Source: Mercurialis annua
Lineage: Eukaryota > Streptophyta > Magnoliopsida > Malpighiales > Euphorbiaceae
Direction of reading: 5' to 3'
DNA: 64,000 bases
Assembly (NCBI RefSeq): GCF_937616625.2
Contig: NC_065571.1
Span: forward strand, 33,379,879-33,443,878
Shown here in pieces: positions 14,001-28,900 of the stretch. Made by a program: the position numbers and the translations under genes. The notes beneath the pieces are model-generated. The model searched no databases. It was not told the DNA's origin and saw nothing but the letters and a program-made list of their open reading frames with translations. Numbering within the stretch: the stretch's first letter is position 1; the number at the start of each line of letters is the position of its first letter.

Positions 14001-15740
14001 GCAATTTAAGCCAAACGTTTACAAACGTTACGAAACAAATCTAAATGTTTCACTATTTTAGTGATTTAAGCCAAACGTTTACAAACGTTACAAAACAAAT
14101 CCTAACGTTTCACCTTTTTAGTGATTTAAGCCGAACGTTTGCAAACGTTACGAAACAAAGCCAAACGTTTCACCTTTTTTGCAATTTAAGCCAAACGTCT
14201 TCAAACGTTACGGAACAAATCCAAACGTTTCACCTTTTAAGCGATTTAAGCCACAGGTTTACAAATGTTCAGAAACAAATCCAAACATTTCACATTTTTA
14301 GCGATTTAAGCCAAAAGTTCACAAACGTTACGAAACAAATCCAAATGTTTCTTCTTTTTAGCGATTTAAGCCAAACGTTTACAAAGGTTACGAAACAAAT
14401 TCAAACGTGTCACCTTTTTAGCAATTTAATCAAAACGTTTACAAACATTACAAATCAAAACCAAACGTTTCACCTTTTTAGCTATTTAAGCCAAACGTTT
14501 ACAAACGTTACGAAGCAAATTCAAACGTTGCACCTTTTTAGCGATATAAGCCAAACGATATAAAACAACACGAAACGTTTAAAACGTTACGAAACATATA
14601 CAAACATTTCACATTTTTAGCGATTTAAGCCACACCCTTTCAGACGTTTAGAAACAAAACCAAACGTTTCACCTTTTTAGCAATTTAAGCCAAACGTTTA
14701 CAAACGTTATGAAACAAATCCAAGCGTTTCACCTTTTTAGCAATTTAAGGCCAAACGTTTACAAAATGTTACGAAACAATTCCAAACGTTTCGCCTTTTT
14801 AGCAATTTAGGCCAAACCTTTACAAATGTTACGAAACCAATCCAAACGTTTGCCCTTTTTAGTGATTTAAGCCAAATGTTACGAAACCAATCCAAACGTT
14901 TAAAACGTCTAACCTTTTTAGCGATTCAAGCCAAATGTTTACAAAGGTTATTAAACAAATCAAAATGTTTCCCCTTTTTAGAAATTTAAGCCAAAAGTCT
15001 ATTGACGTTACGAAACAAATCCAAGTGTTTCACCTTTTTAGCAATTTAAGCCAAAGTTTACAAACGTTACGAAACAAATGCAAGCGTTTCACCTTTTTAG
15101 CGATTTAAGCTAAACGTTTACAAACGTTATGAAACAAATCCAAACGTGTCACCTTTTTAGCAATTTAAGCAAAAAGTTTACAAACGTTACGAAACGGATC
15201 TAAACGTTTCACCTTTTTAGCGATTTAAGCCAAGCTTTTTCAAAGGTCATAAAACAAACCTAAATGTTTTACCTTTTTAGCGATTTAAGCGAAACTTTTA
15301 CAAAGGTTAGGAAACAAATCCAAATGTGTCAGTCTTTTTAGCAATTTAAGCCAAACGTTTCGAAACAAATCCAAAAGTTGAAAACGTTACGAAACAAATC
15401 CAAATGATTCACCTTTTTAGCGATTTAAGAAAACATTTGGATTCACCTTGTTAACAAATGCTACGAATCCAATCCAAGCTTTTCACCATTTTAGCAATTT
15501 AAGCTAAACGTTTACAAACGTTATGAAACAATCCAAGCTTTTCACCTTTTTAGCAATTTATGCCAAACCTTTCCAAACGTTACGAAACAAATCCAAACGT
15601 TTCACCTTTTTAGCAATTGAAGCCAAACGTTTACAAACAAACAAAATCCAAAAGTTACATCTTTTTAGCGATTTAAGCCAAACCTGTACAAACGTTACAA
15701 AACAAATCCAAACGTCTAACCTTTTTAGCGATTTAAGCCA
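11078..15740 (+). repeat. Higher-order satellite unit, copy 3 (4.66-kb type)
   Basis: Marker monomers at 10860, 12761 and 15523 give sub-units of 1901 and 2762 bp, together 4663 bp. The 1901-bp sub-unit equals the 2417-bp sub-unit of copies 1 and 2 minus about 516 bp, with the join near 11450. The 2762-bp sub-unit is a hybrid. Up to 14446 it follows the sequence shared with copy 4. From 14447 it follows the tail of the 3132-bp sub-unit (equivalent to 9784-10859). Confidence 0.88.
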
Positions 15741-18700
15741 AATGTTTACAAAGGTTATTAAACAAATCAAAATGTTTCCCCTTTTTAGAAATTTAAGCTA
15801 AAAATCTATTAACGTTACGAAACAAATCCAAGTGTTTCACCTTTTTAGCAATTTAAGCCAAAGTTTACATACATTACGAAACAAATCCAAGTGTTTCACC
15901 TTTTTAGCAATTTAAGCCAAACGTTTAGAAAAGTTACGAAACAAATTCAAACGTTTCACCTTTTTAGCGATTTAAGCCAAACGTTTACAAATGTTGTGAA
16001 ACAAATCCAAATGTTTCACCTTTTTAGCGATTTAAGCCAAACGTTTACAAAAGTTATGAAACAAATCCAAGCGTTTCACCTTTTTAGCAATTTAAGCCAA
16101 ACGTTTACAAACGTTAGGAAACAAATTTAAACGTTTCACCTCTTTAGCGATTTAAGCCAAACGTTTAAAAACGTTACGAAACAAATCCAAGCGTTTCAAC
16201 TTTTTAGCAATTTAAGCCAAACGTTTACAAACATTACGAAACAAATCCAAGCCTTTCACCTTTTTAGCAATTTAAACCAAACATTTAAAATACTACGAAA
16301 CAAATTCAACTGTTTCACATTTATAGCAATTTAAGCCAAACGTTTACAAACGTTACGAAACAAATCTAAACGTTTCACTATTTTAGTGATTTAAGCCAAA
16401 CGTTTACAAAGGTTACAAAACAAATCCTAACGTTTCACCTTTTTAGTGATTTAAGCCGACCGTTTGCAAACGTTACGAAACAAAACCAAACGTTTCACCT
16501 TTTTTGCAATTTAAGCCAAACGTCTTCAAACGTTACGGAACAAATCCAAACGTTTCACCTTTTAAGCGATTTAAGCCACACGTTTACAAACGTTATGAAA
16601 CAAATCCAAACGTTTCATCTTTTTATCGATTTAAGCCGAACGTTCACAAACGTTACGAAACAAAACCAAACATTTCACCTTTTTAGCAAATTAAGCCAAA
16701 CGTTTACAATGATTACGAAGCAAATCCAAATGTTTCACCTATTTAGCTATTTAAGCCAAACGTTTACAAACATTACAAATCAAAACCAAACGTTTCACCT
16801 TTTTAGCTATTTAAGCCAAACGTTTACAAACGTTACGAAACAAATTCAAACGTTGCACCTTTTTAGCGATATAAGCCAAACGATACAAAACAACACGAAA
16901 CGTTTAAAACGTTACGAAACAAATACAAACATTTCACATTTTTAGCGATTTAAGCCACACCCTTTCAAACGTTTAGAAACAAAACCAAACGTTTCACCTT
17001 TTTAGCAATTTAAGCCAAACGTTTACAAACGTTACGAAACAAATCCAAGCGTTTCACCTTTTTAGCAATTTAAGGCCAAACGTTTACAAAATGTTACGAA
17101 ACAAATCGAAACGTTTCGCCTTTTTAGCAATTTAGGCCAAACCTTTACAAACGTTACGAAACAAATCCAAACGTTTGCCCTTTTTAGTGATTTAAGCCAA
17201 ACGTTTACAAACGTTATGAAACAAAGCTAAACAATTAAAGCACTAATAAACAAATCCAAACGTTTCACATTTTTAGCGATTTAAGCCAAACATTTACAAA
17301 CGTTACGAACAAAACCAAGCGTTTCACGTTTTTAGCAATTTAAGTTATGTGTTAACAAATGCTATGAAACCAATCCAAGCTTTTAACCATTTTAGCAATT
17401 TAAGCTAAACGTTTACAAACGTTATGAAACAATCCAAGCTTTTCACCTTTTTAGCGATTTATGCCAAACGTTTCCAAACGTTACGAAACAAATCCAAACG
17501 TTTCACCTTTTTAGCAATTGAAGCCAAACGTTTACAAACAAACAAAATCCAAACGTTACACCTTTTTAGCGATTTAAGCCAAACCTGTACAAACGTTACA
17601 AAACAAAGCCAAACGTCTAACCTTTTTAGCGATTTAAGCCAAATGTTTACAAAGGTTATTAAACAAATCAAAATGTTTCCCCTTTTTAGAAATTTAAGCC
17701 AAAAGTCTATTAACGTTACGAAACAAATCCAAGTGTTTCACCTTTTTAGCAATTTAAGCCAAAGTTTACATACATTACGAAACAAATCCAAGTGTTTCAC
17801 CGTTTTAGCAATTTAAGCCAAACGTTTAGAAAAGTTACGAAACAAATTCAAACGTTTCACCTTTTTAGCGATTTAAGCCAAACGTTTACAAATGTTGCGA
17901 AACACATCCAAATGTTTCACCTTTTTAGCGATTTAAGCCAAACGTTTACAAAAGTTATGAAACAAATCCAAGCGTTTCACCTTTTTAGCAATTTAAGCCA
18001 AACGTTTACAAACGTTACGAAACAAAACCAAATGTTTCACTTTTTTAGCGATTTAAGCCAAACGTTTACAAGCGTTAGAAAAACAAAACCAAACTTTTAA
18101 AACGTTGCGAAACAAATCCAAACGTTTACAAACGTTACAAAACAAATCCAAACGTTTATAAACATTTTGAAACAAATCCAAACATTTTCCTTTTTTATTG
18201 ATTTAAGTCAAACTTGTACAAACATTACAAAACAAATCCAAACGTTTCACCTTTTAGTGATTGAAGCCAAACGTTTACAAACTTTACGAAACAAATCCAA
18301 ACGTTTTGAAACAAATCCAAACGTTCAAAACGTTACGAAACAAACCCAACCATTTCATCTTTTTAGCGATTATAGCCGAACGTTTAAAAAGTTACGAAAC
18401 AAAACCAAACGTTTCACCTTTTAAGCAATTTAAGCCAAACGTTTACAAACGTTACGAAACAAATTTAAACGTTTCACCTTTTTAGTGATTTAAGCCAAAC
18501 GTTTAAAAACTTTACGAAACAAATCCAAGCGTTTCAACTTTTTAGCAATTTAAGCCAAACGTTTACAAACATTACGAAACAAATCCAAGCCTTTCACCAT
18601 TTTAGCAATTTAAACCAAACGTTTAAAATACTACGAAACAAATTCAACTGTTTCACGTTTATAGCAATTTAAGCCAAACGTTTACAAACGTTACGAAACA

Positions 18701-19109
18701 AATCTAAACGTTTCACTATTTTAGTGATTTAAGCCAAACGTTTACAAACGTTACAAAACAAATCCTAACGTTTCACCTTTTTAGTGATTTAAGCCGAACG
18801 TTTGCAAACGTTACGAAACAAAACCAAACGTTTCACCTTTTTTGCAATTTAAGCCAAACGTCTTCAAACGTTACGGAACAAATCCAAACGTTTCACCTTT
18901 TAAGCGATTTAAGCCACAGGTTTACAAATGTTCAGAAACAAATCCAAACATTTCACATTTTTAGCGATTTAAGCCAAAAGTTCACAAACGTTACAAAACA
19001 AATCCAAATGTTTCTTCTTTTTAGCGATTTAAGCCAAACGTTTACAAAGGTTACGAAACAAATTCAAACGTGTCACCTTTTTAGCAATTTAATCAAAACG
19101 TTTACAAAC
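15741..19109 (+). repeat. Higher-order satellite unit, copy 4 (4.66-kb type, incomplete)
   Basis: This copy matches copy 3 at a constant offset of 4663 bp, including the ATAAACAAATCC variant and the shared 516-bp deletion. The match stops at 19110 (equivalent to 14447), where ACAAACATTACAAATC in copy 3 becomes ACAAACGATACGAAAC here. From that point the array continues with monomers not found in copies 1-3, so this is the right edge of the recently amplified block. Confidence 0.87.
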
Positions 19110-22100
19110 GATACGAAACAGACCCAAACGTTTCACCTTTTGAGCGATTTAAGCCAAACATTTACAAAGGTTATGAAACAAAACCAAAAGTTTCACCTTT
19201 TTAGCTATTTAAGCCAAACGTTTACAAAGGTTACGAAGCAAATCACAACGTTTCACTTTTTTTAGCAATTTAAGCCAAATGTTTACAAACTTTACGAAAC
19301 AAATCCAAACGTTTCACCTTTTTAACGATTTAAGCAAAACATTTCCCTTTTTTAGCAATTTAAGCCAAACGTTTACAAACGTTACGATACAAATACAAAC
19401 GTTTCACAATTTTAGCAATTTAAGCCGATCGTTTAAAAGGTTACGAAAGAAAATCAAACGTTTAAAATTATACGAAACAAATCCAAACGTTTCACCTTTT
19501 TATCAATTTAAGCCAAACTTTTACAAATGTTACGAAACAAATGCAAGCGTTTCACCTTTTTAGCGATTTAAGCCAAACGTTATGAAATTTCAAACGTTAT
19601 GAAATTTCAAACGTTTCACCTTTTTAGCGATTTATGCCAAACGTTTACAAATGTTATAAAACAAATCCAAACTTTTTACCTTTTTTTATCAATTTAAGCC
19701 AAACGTTTACAAACGTTACGAAACAAATCCAAATCTAAATGTTTCACCTTTTTAGCGATTTAAGCAAAAAGTTTACAAACGTTACGAAACAAATCTAAAC
19801 GTTTCACCTTTTTAGCGAATTAAGGCAAACATTTAAAAACGTTACGAAACAAATCTAAACGTTTCGCCTTTTTAGCAATTTAAGCCCAAACGTACACAAA
19901 CGTTACGAAACAAATCCAAGCGCTTCACCTTTTTAGCAATTTAAGACAAACGTTTACTAATGTTCCGAAACAAATTCAAGCGTTACATCTTTTTAGTAAT
20001 TGAAGCCAAACATTTACAAACGTTACGAAACAAATCCAAGCATTTCACCTTTTTAGCAACAAACGTTTACAAACGTTACGAAACACATCCAAACGTTTCA
20101 TATTTTTAGCGATTTAAGACGAACGTTTACAAACGTTACGAAACAAAACCAATCATTTCACCTTTTTAGCAAATTAAGCCAAACGTTTACAAACATTAAG
20201 AAGAAAATCCAAATGTTTCATCTTTTTAGAGATTTAAGCCAAACGTTTACAAACATTACAAATCAAAACCAAACGTTTCACCTTTTTAGCGATTTAAGCC
20301 AAACGTTTACAAACGTTACGAAACAAATCCAAACGTTTCACCTTTTTAGCGATTTAAGCTAAACGATACAAAACAACACCAAACGTTTAAAACGTTACGA
20401 AACAAATCCAAACATTTTATATTTTTAGCGATTTCAGCCACACCCTTACAAACGTTTAGAAATAAAACCAAGTGTTTCACCTTTTTAGCAATTTAAGAAA
20501 AAGTTTACAAACGTTACGAAACAAATCCAAACATTTTATATTTTTAGCGATTTCAGCCACACCCTTACAAACGTTTAGAAATAAAACCAAGTGTTTCACC
20601 TTTTTAGCAATTTAAGCAAAAGTTTACAAACGTTACGAAACAAATCCAAGAGTTTCACCTATTTAGCAATTTAAGTCAAACATTTACAAACGTTACGAAA
20701 CAAATCCAAACGTTTTATCTTTTTAGCGATATACGCCGAATGTTTACAAACTTTACAAAACAAAACAAAACATTTCACCTTTTTAGCAAATTAATCCAAA
20801 CGTTTACAAACGTTTCCCCATTTTAGCCATTTAAGCCAAACATTTAAGACTTTACGAAACAAATCCAAACATTTCACCTTTTTAGCAAATTAAGCGAAAC
20901 GTTTACAAACGTTTCCCCATTTTAGCGATTTAAGACAAACGTTTAAAACTTTACAGAACAAATCCAAACGTTTCACCTTTTTATCGATTGAAGCCAAACG
21001 TTTTCAAACGTTACGAAAAAAATCCAAATGTTTCACCTTTTTAGCGATTTAAGCAGAACTTGTACAATTGTTACGAAAGAAATCCAAACGTTTCATCTTT
21101 TTCGCAATTTATGCTAAACGTTTACAAAGGTTAAGAAACAAATCTAAATGTTTCACCTTTTTAGCAATTTAAACCAAACGTTTACAAATGTTACGAAACA
21201 AATCCAAGCATTTCACCTTTTTAGAAATTTAAGACAAATGTTTACAAACGTTACGAAACAAATCCAAGCGTTTCACTTTTTTAGCAATTTATGCCAAACG
21301 TTTACAAACGTTACGAAACAAATCCAACCGTTTCACTTTTTTAGCGATTTAAGCCAAACATTTACAAATGTTACAAAACAAATCCAAACATTTCACCTTT
21401 TTAGTGATTTAAGGCAAACGTGTACAAACTTTGCGAAGCAAATCCAAACGTTTAACCTTTTTAGTGATTTAAGCCAAACGTTTACAAAGGTTACGAAACA
21501 AATTCAAGCGTTTCACCTTTTTAGCAATTTAATCCAAACGCTTACAAACGTTACGAAACAAATCCAAACTTTTCACTTTTTAGCGATTTATGCCAAACGT
21601 TTACAAATATTACGAAACAAATCCAAACGTTTCACCTTTTTAGCGATTTTAGCCAAACGTTTACAAAATGTTACGAAACAAATCCAAACGTTTCTCCTTT
21701 TTAGCAATTTAAGCAAAATGTTTACAAGCGTTACATAATTAATCCAAACGTTTCACCTTTTTAGCGATTTATGCCAAACGTTTACAAACGTTACGAAATA
21801 AAACCAACCGTTAAAATGTTACGAAACAAATCTAAACGTTTCACATTTTTAGCGATTTAAGCCAAACCTTTACAAACGTTATAAAATAAAACCAAGTGTT
21901 TCACCTTTTTAGCAATTTATGCCAAACCTTTACAAATGCTAAGAAAGAAATTCAAGCGTTTCACCTTTTTAGCAATTTAAGCCAAACATTTACAAACATT
22001 ACGAAACAAATCCAAATGTTTCATCTTTTTAGCGATTTAAGCCGAACGTTTTCGAACGTTACAAAACAAATTCAAATCTTTCCCCATTTTAGCGATTTAA

Positions 22101-25100
22101 GCCAAACATTTAAAACGTTACGAAACAAATCTAAACATTTCACCGTTTTAGCTATTTATGCCAAACGTTTACAAACGTTACGAAATAAATCCCAACGTTT
22201 CGCCAGTTTAGCAATTGAAACCAAACGTTTACAAACGTTACGAAAATATTCAAAACGTTTCATCTTTTTAGCGATTTAAGCCAAATGTGTTCAAACGTTA
22301 CGAAACAAATCCAAACGTTTTACCTTTTTAGCGATTTTAGCCAAACGTAACAAAGGATATGAAACAAATCCAAATGTTTCACCTTTTTAACGATTTAAGC
22401 GAAACGTTTACAAAAATTACGAAACAAATCCAAGCGTTTCACCTTTATAGCAAATTAAGCCAAACGTTTACAAATGTTACGAAACAAAACCAAGCGTTTC
22501 ACCTTTTTAGCAATTTAAGCCGAACGTTTACAAACGTTACGAAATAAAATCCAAACGCTTCACTCTTTTAGCGGTTTTAGCCAAACGTTTACAAACGTTA
22601 CGAAACAAATTCAAACGTTTCACCTTATTATCAATTGAAGCCAAACTTTTACAAACAATACGAAAAAAATACAAATGTTTCACCTTTTTTGAGAATTAAG
22701 CAAAACGTGTACAAACATTACAAAACAAATCCAAACGTTTCACCTTTTTAGCTATTTAAACCAAATGGTTACTAAGGTTATGAAACAAATCCAAAAGTTT
22801 CACCTTTTTAGCAATTTAAGCCAAACGTTACGATACAAATCCAAGCGTTTCACCTTTTTAGCAATTTAAGCCAAACGTTTACAAACGTTACGAAACAAAT
22901 CAAAGTGTTTTAACTTTTTAGCAATTTAAGCCAAAAGTTTACTAACGTTACGAAACAAATCCAAACGTTTCACTTTTTTAGCGATTTAAGCCAAATATTT
23001 ACAAAGGTTTGAAAACATATTCAAACGTTTCACCTTTTTAGCGATTTAAGCCAAACATGTAGAAACGTTACGAAACACATACAAACGTCTCACCTTTTTA
23101 GCGATTAAAGCCAAACGTTTACAAATGTTACGAAACAAATCTAAACATGCCTCCTTTTTAGCAATTTAAACCAAACGTTTACAAACATTGCGAAACAAAT
23201 CCAAGCGTTTCACCTTTTTAGCAATTTAAGTTAAACGTTTACAAACGTTACGAAACAAATCTAAGAGTTTCACCTTTTTAGCAATTTAAGCCAAACGTTT
23301 ACAAACGTTACGAAACAAATCCAAACTTTTCACCTTTTTCGCGATTTAAGCTAAACGTTCCCAAACGTAACAAAAAAATCCAAACGTTTCATTTTTAACA
23401 ATTTAACCCAAACGTTTACAAACATTACAAAATAAATCCAAACTTTTCACCTTTTTAGCGATGTAAGCCAAACATTAACAATGTTACGAAACAAATCCAA
23501 ACATTTCACCTTTTTAGCGATTTAAGTCAAACGTTTACAAAATGTTATGAAACACGTCCAAAAATGTCGCCTTTTCAGGAATTTAAGACAAACGTTTACA
23601 AACGTAACGAATTAAATCCAAACCTTTTGCCTTTTTAGCGATTTAAGCCAAACGTTTACAAACATTACGAAACTAAACCAAACGATTAGAACGTTACGAA
23701 ACAAATCCAAACGTTTCACATTTTTATTAAATTTATCCCAAACCTTTACAAACGTTACGAAACAAATCCAAATATTTCACCGTTTTAGCGATTTATGCAA
23801 AACATTTTCCCTTTTTAGAATTGAAGCCAAACGTTTACAAACGTTATGAAAAAAATCCAAAAGTTTCACCTTTTTAACGATTTAAGCCAAACGTGTGCAA
23901 ATGTTACGAAACAAATCCAAAAGTTTCACGTTTTTAGCGATTTAATCCAAACGTTTACAAAGGTTATGAAACAAATCAAAATGTTTCTTCACAAAGGTAA
24001 CGAAACAAATCCAAACCTTTCACTTTTTTAGCGATTTAAGCCAAACGTGTATAAACGTTTCGAAACAAATCCAATGTTTCTCCTTATTAGAATTTTAAGC
24101 CAAACATTTACAAACGTTACAAAACAAAACCAAACGTTTCATCTTTTTAGCGATTTAAGCCGAACGTTTACAAACGTTACGAAACAAAACCAACACGTTT
24201 TTAGCAATTTAAGACGAACGTTTACAAACGTTACGAAACAAATCCAAACGTTTCCCCATTTTAGCAATTTAGCCAAACGTTAAAAACATTACGAAACAAA
24301 TCCAAACATTTCACCTTTTTAGCAATTTATGCAAACCGTTTACAAACGTTACGAAACAAATCCAAACGTTTTACCTGTTTAGCAATTTAAGCCAAATGTT
24401 TACAAACATTACGAACAAATCCAAACGTTTCATCTTTTTAGCGATTTAAGCCAAACGTTTACAAACGTTACAAAACAAACCAAACGTTTAAAACGTTACA
24501 AAACAAACCAAACGTTTCTCATTTTAGCAATTTAAGCCAAACGTTATCAAACATTACGAAACAAATCCAAACGTTTCATCTTTTTTGTAATTTAAGCCAA
24601 ACGTTACGAAACAAATCCAAATGTTTCACCTTTCTAGCAATTTAAGCCAAACGTTTACAAACCTTACGAAACAAAACAAAACATTTAAAACATTACGAAA
24701 CAAATCTAAGCGTTTCACCTTTTAGCAATTTAAGGCAAACGTTTACATATGTTACGAAACAAATCCAAATGTTTGACCTTTCTTGCGATTTAAGCCAAAC
24801 GTTTACAAACGTTACGAAACAAATCCAAACGTTTCGCTTTTTTAGCGATTTAAGCCAAACGTTTACAAACGTTACGAAACAAAACCAAACGTTTAAAACG
24901 TCACGAAACAAATTGAAACGTTTCCCATTTTTAGGAATTTAAGTCAAATGTTTACAATCGTTACGAAACAAATCCAAACGCTTCACCTTTCTAGCGATTT
25001 AAGCCAAACGTTTACAAACGTTACAAAAAAATCTAAACGTTTCACCTTTTTAGCGATTTAAGCCAAACGTGTACAAACGTTACGAAACAAATCCAAACAT

Positions 25101-25930
25101 CTGACCTTTTTAGCGATTTAAGCCAAACGTTTATTAAGGTTCCAAAAAAAATCTAAACGTTTTATCTTTTTAGCGATTTAAGCCGAACGTTTACAAACGT
25201 TACGAAATAAAACCAAACATTTCACCTTTTTAGCAATTTAAGCTAAACGATTACAAATGTTACGAATTAAATCCAAACGTTACGAATCAAATCCAAACGT
25301 TTCCCTATTTTAGTGATTTAAGCCAAATGATTTAAACGTTACTAAACAAATCCTAAGATTTCACCTTTTTAGCGAGTTGTGCAAAACGTTTACAAATGTT
25401 ATGAAAACAAAATTCAAACGTTTCACCTTTTTAGCGAGTTAAGCCAAACATTTACAAAGGTTACGAAACAAATCAAAGCGTTTCACCTTTTTAGCAATTT
25501 AAGCCAAAGGTTTACAAAAGTTACGAAACAAATAAAAGCGTTTCACCATTTTAGCAATTTAAGCCAGACGTTTACAAATGTTATGAAACGAATCCAAATG
25601 TTTCCCCTTTCTAGCGATTTAAGCCAAACGTTATAAAACAAATCCAAACGTTTCCCCTTTTTAGCGATTTAAGCCAAACGTTTACAAACGATACGAAACA
25701 AATCCAAACGTCTCACCTTTTTAGCAATTTAAGTCAAAAGTTTACAAACGTTTCAAAATAAATAAAAATGTTTCTTCTTTTTAGAATATTAAGCCAAACA
25801 TTTATAAATATTACGAAACAAATCCAAGCGTTTAACCATTTTAGCAATTTAAGCCAAATATTTACAAACGTTACGAAACAGATCCAAAAGTTTCACCTTT
25901 TTAGCGATTTAAGCCAAATGTTTACAAAAT
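19110..25930 (+). repeat. Satellite block without clear higher-order structure
   Basis: The same 60-bp monomer in the same orientation, but neighbours are more diverged and I see no kilobase-scale periodicity. Parts resemble the 3.1-3.7 kb and 8.8-9.2 kb monomer series (for example around 19860-20250). Small local duplications occur. No gene is visible. Confidence 0.8.
20391..20630 (+). repeat. Local tandem duplication of a 120-bp satellite dimer
   Basis: Two adjacent, nearly identical 120-bp stretches share the rare variants ATTTTATATTTTTAGCGATT, TTTCAGCCACACCC and AAATAAAACCAAG. The second copy starts at 20511 and differs by about one base (AAGAAAAAG against AAGCAAAAG). This is a recent two-monomer duplication in a mostly disordered region. 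Confidence 0.8.
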
Positions 25931-28900
25931 GTTATGAAACAAATCCAAACATTTCGCCTTTTTTGGAATTTAAGCCAACAATTTACAAACGTTGCGAAAC
26001 AAATCCAAATGTTTCGCCTTTTTAGCGACTTAAGCCAAACGTTTACAAACATTACGAACAAAACCAAACGATTAAAACGTTACGAAACCAATCCAATTGA
26101 TATTTTTATTGATTCAAGCCAAACCTTTACAAACATTACGAAACAAACCAATCGTTTCATCTTTTTAGCAATTAAAGCCAAACGTTTACAAACGTTACGA
26201 AACAAATCCAGTCGTTTCACCTTTTTAGCAATTTAAGCCAAAAGTTTACAAATGTTACGAAACAAACCCAAATGTTTCATCTTTTTAGCGATTTCAGCCG
26301 AACCTTTACAAACGTTACGAAACAAAACCAAACATTTCACCTTTTTAGCAATTTAAGCCTAACGTTTACAAATGTTACAAAAAATCCAAACGCTTCTCCA
26401 TTTTAGCGATATAAGCCAAACGTTTAAAACGTTACGAAACAAATCCAAATATTTCAACGTTTTAGCGATTTATGCAAAGCGTTTACAAACGTTACGAAAC
26501 AAATCCAAATGTTTCCCCTTTTTAGCAATTGAAGCCAAACGTTTACAAACGTTATGAAAAAAATCCAAAAGTTTCACCTTTTTAGCGATTTAAGCCAAAC
26601 GTGTACAAACATTTCGAAACAAATCCAAATGTTTCTCCTTTTTAGAATTTTAAGCCAAACATTTAGAAACGTTACGAAACAAAACCAAACGTTTCATCCT
26701 TTTATTGATTTAAACCGAACGTTATGAAACAAAACCAAACATTTCACGTTTTTAGCAATTTAAGCCAAACGTTTACAAACGTTACGAAACAAATCCAAAC
26801 GTTTCCCCTATTTAGTGATTTAAGCCAAACGTTTCCCCTATTTAGCGATTTAAGCCAAACGTTTAAAATGTTTCAAAACAGATCCAAACATTTCCCCTAT
26901 TTAGCAATTTAAGCCAAACGTTTAAAATGATTCAAAACAGATCCAAACGTTTCACCTTTTTAGCAATTTAAGCCACACGTTTACAAATGTTACGAAACAA
27001 ATCTAAACGTTTCCCCTTTTTAGCAATTTAAGCCAAACGTTTACAAAATGTTACCAAGCAAATCCAAACGTTTCACCTTTTTAGCGATTTAAGCCAAACG
27101 TTTACAAAATGTTACGAAACAAATCCAAACATTTCGCCTTTTTTGGAATTTAAGCCAAAAATTTACAAATGTTGCGAAACAAATCCAAACGTTTCGCCTT
27201 TTTAGCGATTTAAGCCAAACGTTTACAAACATTACGAAACAAAACCAAACGATTAAAACGTTACGAAACAAATCCAAACGTTTCACATTTTTATTGATTT
27301 AAGCCAAACCTTTACAAACGTTACGAAACAAAACCAATTGTTTCATCTTTTTAGCAATTAAAGCCAAACGTTTACAAACGTTACGAAACAAATCCAATCG
27401 TTTCACCTTTTTAGCAATTTAAGCCAAAAGTTTACAAACGTTACGAAACAAATCCAAATGTTTCATCTTTTTTGCGATTTCAGCCGAACCTTTACAAACG
27501 TTACGAAACAAAACCAAACATTTCACCTTTTTAGAAATTTAAGCCTAACGTTTACAATCGTTACGACACAAATCCAAACGTTTCACCTTTTCAGCAATTT
27601 AAGCCAAACGTTTACAAAGGTTACGACACAAATCCAAGTGTTTCACCTTTTTAACAATTTAAGCCAAACGTTTACAAACGTTACGAAACAAATCCAAACG
27701 TTTCACCTTTTTACCAATATAAGCCAAACATTTACACACGTTTCGAAACAAATCTAAACGTGTCACCCTATTAGCGATTTAAGCCAAACGTGTTTTTAGC
27801 AATTTAAGCCAAACGTTTACAAATGTTTCCCCATTTTAGGGATTTAAGCCAAACGTTTACAAACGTTATGAAAAAAATCCAAAAGTTTCACCTTTTTAGC
27901 GATTTAAGCTAAACGTGTACAAACATTTCGAAACAAATCCAAATGTTTCTCCTTTTTAGAATTTTAAGCCAAATATTTATAAACGTTACTAAACAAAACC
28001 AAACGTTTCATCCTTTTATTGATTTAAACCGAACGTTTACAAACGTTATGAAACAAAACCAAACATTTTACGTTTTTAGCAATTTTAGCCAAACGTTTAC
28101 AAACGTTACGAAACAAATCCAAACGTTTCCCCTATTTAGTGATTTAAGCCAAATGTTTCCCCTATTTAGCGATTTAAGCCAAACGTCTAAAATGTTTCAA
28201 AACAGATCCAAACATTTCCCCTATTTAGAAATTTAAGCCAAACGTTTAAAATGATTCAAAACAGATCCAAACGTTTCACCTTTTTAGCAATTTAAGCCAA
28301 ACGTTTACAAATGTTACGAAACAAATCCAAACGTTTCACCTTTTTAGCAATTTAAGCCAAACGTTTACAAAATGTTACCAAACAAATCAAAACGTTTCAC
28401 CTTTTTAGCGATTTAAGCCAAACGTTTACAAAATGTTACAAAACAAATCCAAACATTTCGCCTTTTTTGGAATTTAAGCCAAAAATTTAAACGCTGCGAA
28501 ACAAATCCAAACGTTTCGCCTTTTTAGCGATTTAAGCCAAACATTTACAAACATTACGAAACAAAACAAAACGATTAAAACGTTACGAAACAAATCCAAA
28601 CGTTTCACATTTTTATTGATTTAGGCCAAACCTTTACAAACGTTACGAAACAAAACCAATTGTTTCATCTTTTTAGCAATTAAAGCCAAACGTTTACAAA
28701 CGTTACGAAACAAATCCAATCGTTTCACCTTTTTAGCAATTTAAGCCAAAAGTTTACAAATGTTACGAAACAAACCCAAATGTTTCATCTTTTTTGCGAT
28801 TTCAGCCGAACCTATATAAACGTTACGAAAAAAAACCAAACATTTCACCTTTTTAGCAATTTAAGCCTAACGTTTACAAATGTTACGAAAAATCCAAATG

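Noticed and set aside
151..22547. Dozens of 60-196-codon open frames on both strands of the satellite (FHLFSDLSQTF repeats; VWLKSLKRLDVW repeats)
   Set aside because: The monomer length is a multiple of three, so a frame that is open in one monomer stays open in the next. Starts and stops fall at random variant monomers, the frames repeat the satellite only, and there are no gene signals.
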